Shown here piece after piece: positions 25,292-32,587 of a stretch of 64,000 nt of DNA. The first letter of the stretch is position 1. Each line of letters opens with the position of its first letter. The position numbers and the translations under genes are program-made. The stretch lies in contig CAZTNW010000001.1 in the NCBI GenBank assembly GCA_964614945.1, positions 372,001-436,000 on the forward strand, in the 5' to 3' direction. Under the pieces are notes generated by a model that worked only from the letters and a program-made list of their open reading frames with translations, made no database searches and was not told the DNA's origin. The DNA comes from CAZTNW01 sp964614945. Lineage in GTDB: Bacteria > Caldisericota > JANLFM01.

Positions 25292-26188
25292 ATGGCAATA
25301 AATAATCAAGGAAAAGAACTGCTCGCTCCCGGACATAGAGCCTGTCCTGGATGTGGTTGTGCGATCGCCGTGCGCCACATACTTTTCGCCACCGGGCCCA
25401 ATGTGGTTGTCGTCTCCCCCACCGGCTGCCTGGAGACGTTCACTTCGCCCATTGATTTTTCCGCCTGGGAGGTTCCCTGGGTGCACTGCCTGTTTGAGAA
25501 TGCCGCTTCGGTAGCCTCCGGCGTCCTCGGAACACTCAAGGCAAAGGGGAACCCGCAAGGCGTCAAGGTCCTCTGCATCGGGGGAGACGGTGGCACTTAC
25601 GATATCGGCCTGGGTAGTCTATCCGGCATGTTCGAGAGGAAAGAGGAAATCCTCTACATCTGCTACGATAACGAGGCCTACATGAATACTGGGATTCAAG
25701 GTTCAAGCGCTACCCCTTACGCAGCCTCCACCACTACTACTCCTTCCGGCACACTCTCTTTTGGTAAGGCAGAGCCAAAGAAGGATCTCGTGCAGATCGC
25801 CCTGGCTCATAAGGTCCCCTACGTAGCCACGGCGAGCATCGCTTTCCCCCTGGACCTGCAGAAAAAGGTGAGGAGAGCCCAGTCCGTCCAGGGTCCCTCC
25901 TATATTCAGATTCTCACGCCTTGCAATTTAGGTTGGGGCTTCGAGCCTCAGCTTACAATCGAGTTGGCAAGAAAGGCATTCCAGACGGGGCTTTATCCTA
26001 TCCTGGAGTTCCAAGCAGGGCAGATCGCGGAAGTCTTGCGGCTGTCGAAAAAAACCCTCGTAGAGGAATATCTGAAGCTTCAGGGTCGGTACAGGCATTT
26101 ATTCTCTGAAGCGAAAAAGTACAGGGCTCAGCTGGAGGAGATCCAGTCATTGGCTGACTCCAACATCGAACAGTTCAATTTGATCTAA
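25292..26188 (+). CDS. 2-oxoacid:ferredoxin oxidoreductase beta subunit (set 1)
   Basis: The TPP-pyrophosphate-binding subunit, 298 residues. CPGCGCAIAVRH supplies proximal Fe-S cysteines, with a further Cys in the TGCLE segment. GGDGGTYDIGLGSL followed by YDNEAYMNTG is the TPP motif. It is 12 bp after the alpha gene with GGAGG before the ATG. The long C-terminal helical region is like that of pyruvate and 2-oxoisovalerate enzymes. With the omega-amidase downstream, 2-oxoglutarate is a possible substrate, but this is inference. Confidence 0.93.
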   Translation: MAINNQGKELLAPGHRACPGCGCAIAVRHILFATGPNVVVVSPTGCLETFTSPIDFSAWEVPWVHCLFENAASVASGVLGTLKAKGNPQGVKVLCIGGDGGTYDIGLGSLSGMFERKEEILYICYDNEAYMNTGIQGSSATPYAASTTTTPSGTLSFGKAEPKKDLVQIALAHKVPYVATASIAFPLDLQKKVRRAQSVQGPSYIQILTPCNLGWGFEPQLTIELARKAFQTGLYPILEFQAGQIAEVLRLSKKTLVEEYLKLQGRYRHLFSEAKKYRAQLEEIQSLADSNIEQFNLI

Positions 26189-26225
26189 CCCGCTTAAGAA
26201 GAATGGAAAGAAAGGGAGATTCTCC

Positions 26226-27080
26226 GTGAGGAATATTATGGTTATTGGATTGGGGACAATGGGGATCGGGATCGCCCAGGTCTTCGCGCAGAGTGGGTAC
26301 AAAACCTATTTGCTGGACGCACAGCCTTCCCTGATCGAAAAAGGACTGGGGAAAATCGAAAAAAACCTTTCCCGCCTGGTAGAAAAAGGCAAACTTGAAG
26401 AAGAACGGAAAAATACCGTTCTGGGCAATCTCATAGCCGTGGAAAAGCCGGAAGAAACATCCGGAACCATCGACCTTTTTCTCGAGGCTATCCCTGAGGA
26501 CCTGGAGCTGAAAAGATCCTTTTTCCGCAAGCTCGATAGGTGGGGCAAGAACGAGAGCGCGATTATCGCCAGTAATACTTCCGCTTTAAGCATTTCCGAA
26601 TTGGCCCAAGAGATAAAGAAACCCGGACATTTCATCGGCATCCATTTTTTCAATCCCGCCCCGGTGATGCCACTTGTGGAGATTATTTGTGGAGCTGTGA
26701 CTGATGAGCTGGTAATAGGTAAGACCAGAAAATTAATCGAGGACCTGGGGAAGACACCTATCATTGTACACGAGTCCCCTGGATTCGTCGTCAACCGGCT
26801 GCTTGTCCCCATGATCAACGAGGCCGTTTTCCTGCTCATGGAGGGAGTGGCCAGCGCAGAGGATATCGATAAGGCAATGAGGCTGGGCGCTAATCATCCC
26901 ATGGGACCTCTTGCCCTGGCTGATTTTATCGGGCTTGACGTCTGTTTATCTGCAATGGAGGCCTTGCAGCGGGAGACAGGAGATGATAAATTTCGTCCCT
27001 GCCCCCTGTTGCGCAAGATGGTGAGGGCTGGGTTCTTAGGCATGAAGACAGGAAGAGGTTTCTATTCCTACGATCGGTAG
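26226..27080 (+). CDS. hbd: 3-hydroxybutyryl-CoA dehydrogenase
   Basis: An NAD(P)-dependent enzyme interconverting 3-hydroxybutyryl-CoA and acetoacetyl-CoA, 284 residues, the usual size of the short bacterial form. The N-terminal dinucleotide motif is VIGLGTMGIGIAQ. The catalytic region IASNTSALSISELA, GIHFFNPAPVMPLVEI (His) and SPGFVVNRLL is intact, and the C-terminal LGANHPMGPLALADFIGLDV domain follows. GTG start with AAGGGAG upstream. The gene lies between the oxidoreductase and the 4-hydroxybutyryl-CoA dehydratase. Confidence 0.94.
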   Translation: MRNIMVIGLGTMGIGIAQVFAQSGYKTYLLDAQPSLIEKGLGKIEKNLSRLVEKGKLEEERKNTVLGNLIAVEKPEETSGTIDLFLEAIPEDLELKRSFFRKLDRWGKNESAIIASNTSALSISELAQEIKKPGHFIGIHFFNPAPVMPLVEIICGAVTDELVIGKTRKLIEDLGKTPIIVHESPGFVVNRLLVPMINEAVFLLMEGVASAEDIDKAMRLGANHPMGPLALADFIGLDVCLSAMEALQRETGDDKFRPCPLLRKMVRAGFLGMKTGRGFYSYDR

Positions 27081-27094
27081 CAAGGAGGCTATCA

Positions 27095-28552
27095 ATGGCA
27101 CTAAAAAATAAAGAGCAGTATATCGATAGTCTGAGTCAACTGCATCCGCTCATCTACCACCTGGGTAAAAGAGTAGAGCGGGTGACCGAATACGAACCGA
27201 TGAAACCGCACATCAACAGCGCCGCATTAACCTATGAGCTGGCCTGCGATCCCCAGTACGAGGACCTGTTAACCACCAAATCACACCTCACCGGCGAACG
27301 GATCAACCGCTTCACAAGCATCCACCAGGGCGTAGAGGATTTGGTCAAGAAGGTGAAAGCACTTCGCCTGCTGGGGCAAAAGACCGGTGCCTGCTTCCAG
27401 CGTTGCGTGGGCTGGGATGCGCTTAATGCAACTTTCGCCGTTACTTTCGAGCTGGATGAAAAATACGGCACAGATTATCATCAACGCTTCCTCAACTACC
27501 TCAGGCAGGTGCAGGAGGAAGATCTGATGGTAGTGGGTGCCATGACTGACCCCAAGGGGGATCGTAGCTTGAAGCCCGGCCAACAGCAGGATCCGGACAT
27601 GTTCCTGAGGGTCGTGGAAAGAAAGGCCGGTGGGATCGTCGTGCGGGGAGCCAAAATACATCAGACAGGCACGGTGAATTCACACGAAATGCTCGTTTTG
27701 CCCACCTGCGCCATGACCACCGAGGAGAAGGATTACGCCGTTGCTTTTGCCCTTCCGGTTGACAGCAAGGGGTTGGTTCACATCTTCGGTCGACAGAGCA
27801 ACGACACCAGACGCTTCGAGGAGCAGGCCGGGATCGACATCGGGAATTTCGAGTACGGGATGGTGGGCGGGGAGACCCTGAGCATTTTTGAGGACGTCTT
27901 CGTTCCCTGGGAGAGAGTTTTCCTTTGTGGCGAAGGCGATCTGTCCGGTCTCCTGGTGGAGCGTTTCGCTTCCCTGCACAGGCAAAACTACGGGGGCTGC
28001 AAAACGGGGATCTGCGATGTGATCATCGGAGCCTCAGAGGCCATAGCTGAGTACAACGGGGCAGAGAAAGCCTCCCACGTCAGGGAAAAGTTAGTGGAGA
28101 TGATTCAGCTTTCCGAAACCCTCTACGCTTGTTCGCTTTCCTGCTCATATGAAGGATGCCCTACAAAGGCCGGATCCTATGTTCCCAACTCCATGCTGGC
28201 CAATGTGGGCAAGCAGAATGTCACTCGCAATATCTTCGAGGTCTGTCGGTTGAGCCAGGACATCGCCGGCGGTCTTCTTGCAACGATGCCGTCGGAGGCT
28301 GACCTGCGGAATCCTCAGACCGCCTCCTTTATCCTGAAATACCTCCGGGGTCGAGCGGATATCCCTACTGAGTGGCGGATGAGGATGTTTCGTTTGATCG
28401 AAAACCTGGCCGGGGGTACGGCATTAGTTGAATCGTTGCACGGCGCCGGATCACCCCAGGCTCAGCGGATTATGATCTACAAAGGTGCGAATTTAAGCGA
28501 GAAGAAAAACTTGGCCGAAAAACTGGCCGGTATCAAGAAGGAGAAAGAATGA
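27095..28552 (+). CDS. abfD: 4-hydroxybutyryl-CoA dehydratase / vinylacetyl-CoA delta-isomerase
   Basis: This FAD and [4Fe-4S] radical enzyme converts 4-hydroxybutyryl-CoA to crotonyl-CoA. The 485-residue protein carries all four cluster ligands at family spacing: C100 and C104 in GACFQRCVG, and H295 and C302 in LHRQNYGGC, matching C99/C103/H292/C299 of the Clostridium aminobutyricum enzyme. That pattern separates it from the cluster-free 4-hydroxyphenylacetate 3-hydroxylases of the same fold. It starts 14 bp after hbd, and its end overlaps the crotonase start by 4 bp. It is the key enzyme of GABA/4-hydroxybutyrate fermentation and of the 4-hydroxybutyrate CO2-fixation cycles; it is oxygen-sensitive in anaerobes. 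Confidence 0.93.
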   Translation: MALKNKEQYIDSLSQLHPLIYHLGKRVERVTEYEPMKPHINSAALTYELACDPQYEDLLTTKSHLTGERINRFTSIHQGVEDLVKKVKALRLLGQKTGACFQRCVGWDALNATFAVTFELDEKYGTDYHQRFLNYLRQVQEEDLMVVGAMTDPKGDRSLKPGQQQDPDMFLRVVERKAGGIVVRGAKIHQTGTVNSHEMLVLPTCAMTTEEKDYAVAFALPVDSKGLVHIFGRQSNDTRRFEEQAGIDIGNFEYGMVGGETLSIFEDVFVPWERVFLCGEGDLSGLLVERFASLHRQNYGGCKTGICDVIIGASEAIAEYNGAEKASHVREKLVEMIQLSETLYACSLSCSYEGCPTKAGSYVPNSMLANVGKQNVTRNIFEVCRLSQDIAGGLLATMPSEADLRNPQTASFILKYLRGRADIPTEWRMRMFRLIENLAGGTALVESLHGAGSPQAQRIMIYKGANLSEKKNLAEKLAGIKKEKE

Positions 28553-29331
28553 AGAATCCGATAGTGGAACCAGTGCTTCTTCGGGAAGAAGCCGATAACA
28601 ACGTGGTAATTCTCTCTTTGAATCGTCCGCAAACTTTGAATGCCATTAATCGCGATGTACTTTCAGCGCTGTGGGAAGAGCTGGGGAGGTTAGAAGATGA
28701 AGCTCGCGTTCGGGCGCTGATCCTCACGGGGAAGGGTAAGGGTTTTGCTGCCGGTGCTGACATCCGCCTCCTAGAGGAGATGGACAGCCAGCAGGCTCTG
28801 GCTTTCTCCCAATGGGGGCAGTCTATATTAAATCGCCTGGCCAAGCTGAGTAAACCCACTATAGCCGCAATTAATGGCTACGCCCTGGGTGCCGGACTTG
28901 AACTTGCCCTCTGCTGCGATATACGCTTGGCCGCTGAGGGAGCAAAACTTGGTTTGCCCGAGATTAACCTGGCTATCATACCCGGCTGGGGTGGGACTCA
29001 GCGCCTGCCGAAATGCGTAGGGGAAGCAAGAGCTAAAGAGCTCGTTTTTACGGGAAAACCAGTCTCAGCCGAGGAAGCGGAGCGCATAGGTCTCATAAAC
29101 CAAGTCCTTCCTCCTGAATCGCTTCTCTCCCGAGCACTGGAGTTAGCCAATGAGATGGCGGCCAAAAGCCCCTTTGTCCTTGCCCAAGTTAAGACCTGTC
29201 TGAACGCTTCGCTCGATCTGCCAATTGAATCTGGAGCCCAGCTGGAAAAAAACGTCTTCAGCCTCTGTTTCTCTTCTTTAGAGCAGAAAGAGGCCGTGAA
29301 AGCCTACCTGAGCAGGAAGAAAACTTCATAA
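28549..29331 (+). CDS. Enoyl-CoA hydratase (crotonase)
   Basis: A 260-residue crotonase-family hydratase, expected to hydrate crotonyl-CoA to 3-hydroxybutyryl-CoA. The oxyanion hole is in AGADIRLLEEM, and both catalytic glutamates are present: one in YALGAGLELALCCD and one in LGLPEINLAIIPGWGGTQR. Start ATG overlaps the abfD stop (ATGA), implying coupled translation. In Thaumarchaeota a single crotonase takes on two hydration steps of the cycle, but only the canonical reaction can be claimed here. Confidence 0.93.
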   Translation: MKNPIVEPVLLREEADNNVVILSLNRPQTLNAINRDVLSALWEELGRLEDEARVRALILTGKGKGFAAGADIRLLEEMDSQQALAFSQWGQSILNRLAKLSKPTIAAINGYALGAGLELALCCDIRLAAEGAKLGLPEINLAIIPGWGGTQRLPKCVGEARAKELVFTGKPVSAEEAERIGLINQVLPPESLLSRALELANEMAAKSPFVLAQVKTCLNASLDLPIESGAQLEKNVFSLCFSSLEQKEAVKAYLSRKKTS

Positions 29332-29348
29332 GAAAGGAGGAAGATCAC

Positions 29349-30500
29349 GTGAAACCGCTTGCCCGCACAGCGCTTCAGGTACCACCTTCAGGAATCAGAG
29401 AACTTATGGAGCTTGCTTTGAAGACGCCGGGCTGCATCCACCTGGAAATTGGTCAGCCGAATTTCGATACTCCGGATCACATCTGTGAAGCAGGGATTCA
29501 GGCTATTCGTGACGGATTTACCGGATATACATCCGCTCGAGGCATCCCTGAATTACGGGAGGCGATATGCCAGAAGCTGGCCGAACAAAACGGCATCATC
29601 GCCACCAGCGAGAATATCACTGTCTGCCCGGGCTCCGTCACTGCTCTCTGCTCCTCAGTAATGGCGCTGGCGGAACCTGGGGATGAAGTATTGACTCCAG
29701 ATCCGGGTTTCCCGAACGCGGAGATGGTCGTCTGCTTGATGCATGCCACGCCAGTGCACTATCATCTGCGGCCAAATCGAGGATTTTTGCCTGATGTAGA
29801 GGAAATCCGCACAAAGGTATCTTCGAGGACGAAGGCTATACTCCTCAATTCTCCCTCCAACCCGACCGGTGCCGTTTTCCCCAAGCCTTTACTCGAGGAT
29901 ATATACCAGATTGCTAAGGAAAACGATCTTTACGTGATCTCTGACGAGATCTATGAGGATCTGGTTTTCGATGGGAAGCATTTCAGCCTAGGCCGCCTAG
30001 ACGCCGATGAACGTGTGATCAGCGTTTTTGGATTTTCCAAGAGCTTCTCGATGACCGGTTGGAGAATAGGCTATCTGCGTGCTCCCCGTGAAATTTCTGC
30101 CATTATTACCAAGCTGCAGGAACCGCTGGTAGCTTGCGCCTCCTCTATCTCTCAGAGAGCTGCAGTAGTTGCTCTGCTAGGCTCACGCCAGGAAGTAATG
30201 AACATGCGGGAGGCTTATCGAAAGCGTCGGGATCTCGCCCTTTCTATTCTTCGTCAGTTCGGGCTTTACGAATATACTCCCGGAGGGGCCTTCTACCTGA
30301 TGGTCAACGTCAGCTGCCTGGGAAATGATTCCAAGGAAATCGCCAAGCGCCTGGTTGAAGAGGTTAAAGTTGCCACTGCTCCAGGGACAGCCTTCGGCCA
30401 GAGCATGCGAGAGTATATCCGAATAAGCCTGGCGGCGAGCGATAAAGATATTGAGACAGGCCTCACCCGCATCTGTCAGTACATGAAAGCCAAGAGCTGA
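29349..30500 (+). CDS. Class I/II pyridoxal-phosphate aminotransferase
   Basis: A fold type I aminotransferase of 383 residues (AspC/AAT-like subfamily I-gamma). The PLP lysine is in GFSKSFSMTGWRIGYLRAP, and NSPSNPTGAVF and SDEIYEDL give the cofactor-binding Asn and Asp/Tyr. GTG start behind AAAGGAGG. It would convert an amino acid to a 2-oxoacid for the ferredoxin oxidoreductase encoded upstream. Paired with the downstream omega-amidase-like gene, a glutamine transaminase role is possible. Specificity cannot be read from sequence alone. Confidence 0.9.
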   Translation: MKPLARTALQVPPSGIRELMELALKTPGCIHLEIGQPNFDTPDHICEAGIQAIRDGFTGYTSARGIPELREAICQKLAEQNGIIATSENITVCPGSVTALCSSVMALAEPGDEVLTPDPGFPNAEMVVCLMHATPVHYHLRPNRGFLPDVEEIRTKVSSRTKAILLNSPSNPTGAVFPKPLLEDIYQIAKENDLYVISDEIYEDLVFDGKHFSLGRLDADERVISVFGFSKSFSMTGWRIGYLRAPREISAIITKLQEPLVACASSISQRAAVVALLGSRQEVMNMREAYRKRRDLALSILRQFGLYEYTPGGAFYLMVNVSCLGNDSKEIAKRLVEEVKVATAPGTAFGQSMREYIRISLAASDKDIETGLTRICQYMKAKS

Positions 30501-30542
30501 TTCCCAACTTAACTGCCATTTGCTATCGTTAGAAGGAGAAGG

Positions 30543-31334
30543 TTGGATAAAATGGACAGGCTTCGCCTGGTCTTAATCCAGATGGATGTGATCCCGGGAG
30601 ATTGGCGCGCCAATATCGCCAGTGCGCTGATGTATCTCGAGGCAGCCAGCAATTTGCAGGCAGATCTCTGCGTTTTCCCGGAAATGTGGAGTACCGGCCT
30701 TCGCCTGGACAAGCTATTTTTGAAGCTGGCTAAAGACTCCTACCTTCCCACGATGGATTATCTCAGTAAATGGGCCAGGCGATTTCATTTTTTCATCCTT
30801 GCCGGCTCCTTACCGGAAGTAGAGGGTGATCGAATCTTCAACACTTCTTTCTTGTTTTCTCCCGAAGGAATGATCCAGGGTTCCTACCGTAAGATACACC
30901 TCTTTCCTCCTTTCCTGGAACCGGATTGCTTTACACCTGGGGAGGAACCCCTCGCCCTTGATACCCCCTGGGGAAAAATCGGGGTCCTCATCTGTTTCGA
31001 TTTGCGCTTCCCCTCTGAATTCGCCATCCTGCGCAAAAAGGGTGCCCGCATTGTACTTGTTCCGGCCCAATTCCCCGATCCGAGGCTAAATCATTGGACC
31101 ATTCTTCTCAGGGCCCGTGCGATAGAAAACCAGTATTTTGTAGCCGGCTGCAACCGCGTGGGAGAAGATCCTCCGAGACAGGGCTTTTTCGGTCATTCCA
31201 TGATTGTTGATCCCGGAGGAGATATTTTAATGCAAGGCAGAGAGGAAAAAACCTTAGTGGCAGTGGATCTCGATCTATCCAGAACTGAGGAAGCACGACG
31301 GGAATTTGCCTGGCTTCCCAAAGACTCGCAATGA
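30543..31334 (+). CDS. Nitrilase-superfamily amidohydrolase, omega-amidase-like
   Basis: A 263-residue carbon-nitrogen hydrolase. The Glu-Lys-Cys triad is visible: E in VFPEMWSTG, K in YRKIHLFPPF, and C in GVLICFDLRFPSEF. The short single-domain form and the ICFDLRFP motif resemble omega-amidase/YafV, which turns 2-oxoglutaramate into 2-oxoglutarate. That would suit the aminotransferase before it. Start TTG 30543 (GGAGAAGG just upstream) or ATG 30552, three codons later; both are plausible. Other CN-hydrolase substrates remain possible. Confidence 0.88.
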   Translation: MDKMDRLRLVLIQMDVIPGDWRANIASALMYLEAASNLQADLCVFPEMWSTGLRLDKLFLKLAKDSYLPTMDYLSKWARRFHFFILAGSLPEVEGDRIFNTSFLFSPEGMIQGSYRKIHLFPPFLEPDCFTPGEEPLALDTPWGKIGVLICFDLRFPSEFAILRKKGARIVLVPAQFPDPRLNHWTILLRARAIENQYFVAGCNRVGEDPPRQGFFGHSMIVDPGGDILMQGREEKTLVAVDLDLSRTEEARREFAWLPKDSQ

Positions 31335-31361
31335 TTTATTCTCTTTGCTATCTTTTTCCCG

Positions 31362-32459
31362 ATGGAGCCAGTGGGTAAATCCATTCTCAGCAAGAGCGCT
31401 TTATCCTGGCGGCTGGGGCTTGTGCTGGGTATTTCCAGCTTCAGCGTGATCGGTTTATTTTATCTTACTGGAGCGGGGGACTCTCTACCTTTATTGAGTA
31501 AGCTGGACCCCTTCTGGCTTATTTCAGCTTTTCTCATGATGTTTCTGGTCTGGGGGTTGGATGGGCTCACCTTCTGGTTCCTCTTCCGGGGTATCGGAGA
31601 GCCTATACATTTTCCTAAAATCTTTCTGATCAATCTGGTGGCCACTTTCGCCTCCAACATCACGCCTTTCTATGCCGGCGGCCCACCCACTTTCATTTAC
31701 CTCCTCTCCCGTGAAGGAGTAAGGGTAGGGAAAACTGCCTCTGTTATTACCGCCCGGATCATAATCACTATTCTTGTTTTTTCGCTCGTCATCCCCCTCC
31801 TTCTCCTCATTCTCGGCGCAAAACTGTCGCTTGATCAAATCTGGCGGACAATTTTTAGCATTCCTATTTTTTTGATCGCGTTCGTCACTTTATGTCTCTA
31901 CCTTTATACAAGAAAGAGCAGAATCCCGGATGCTTACTCTCGCAGGATCAAAACCTGGCCGCTGCCCTCCCTCCTGCGTGACCACCGCATCCGCCGAGTC
32001 TGGCGCTGGAGCCTGGTAGAATCGAAGAAGATGCGGCAGGCGATAGGTAAATTGCTCTCCTTAGGCTCGAAGAATATCCTTCTTGCGACCCTTTCTTCCA
32101 CTCTCTACTGGTTTACTTTCTTGATGGTAGCTCCTTTCATCCTCTACAGCCTCAAGGTGGAGAGCTTCCTCCTATTGCAAACCCTCCTCAATCAAGCCAT
32201 CCTCAACCTCCTCCTGCCTTTTGCTCCTACTCCCGGAGCTTCAGGGGCTGCGGAATTCGGAATTGCCTCTCTTTTTCTTAACGTCGTCCCCCAAAATCTT
32301 CTCGGGCTTTTTACCGCCATTTGGCGTTTGTTCACCTACCATCTCACCATTCTCGCGGGCGGCTTAGCGTTGATCTTTCTCCTCCGCAACTGGAAGCTAC
32401 CCTGGAAAACACTTACCTCCTCGACCTCGCCGAGTGATCCACATACCAGGCAGGCCTGA
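31362..32459 (+). CDS. UPF0104/LPG synthase TM-type flippase-like protein
   Basis: A 365-residue polytopic membrane protein of the lysylphosphatidylglycerol-synthase transmembrane (UPF0104, AglD-like) family. The NLVATFASNITPFYAGGPPTFIYLLSREG segment (split near residues 90-120) and the late LPFAPTPGASGAAEFG motif are family hallmarks. Members help lipid or glycolipid transfer or flipping. No soluble LPG synthase domain is attached. The start ATG lacks a visible Shine-Dalgarno. It trails the operon by 27 bp and ends before a strong palindrome. Confidence 0.85.
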   Translation: MEPVGKSILSKSALSWRLGLVLGISSFSVIGLFYLTGAGDSLPLLSKLDPFWLISAFLMMFLVWGLDGLTFWFLFRGIGEPIHFPKIFLINLVATFASNITPFYAGGPPTFIYLLSREGVRVGKTASVITARIIITILVFSLVIPLLLLILGAKLSLDQIWRTIFSIPIFLIAFVTLCLYLYTRKSRIPDAYSRRIKTWPLPSLLRDHRIRRVWRWSLVESKKMRQAIGKLLSLGSKNILLATLSSTLYWFTFLMVAPFILYSLKVESFLLLQTLLNQAILNLLLPFAPTPGASGAAEFGIASLFLNVVPQNLLGLFTAIWRLFTYHLTILAGGLALIFLLRNWKLPWKTLTSSTSPSDPHTRQA

Positions 32460-32529
32460 GATCCTCCTGCCTCGATTGCAGCCCTGCCCGTAATCTAGAG
32501 CGTGGATGCCCTCAGCATACGCGATCTGA

Positions 32530-32565
32530 CCATAAGACAAGGAAGGCGGCCGCCTTCCTTGTCTT
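32530..32565. terminator. Perfect 36-bp palindrome between convergent genes
   Basis: ATAAGACAAGGAAGGCGG (32530-32547) is followed at once by its exact reverse complement (32548-32565). The transcript would form a 16-bp stem with a GGCC tip. It sits between the end of the long plus-strand operon and the end of the transketolase-like gene, where a bidirectional terminator is expected. The A/T-rich outer arms supply weak U-tracts on both strands. The absence of an unpaired loop is unusual. Confidence 0.65.
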
Positions 32566-32587
32566 ATTCGATTCTGATGAAACCCTC

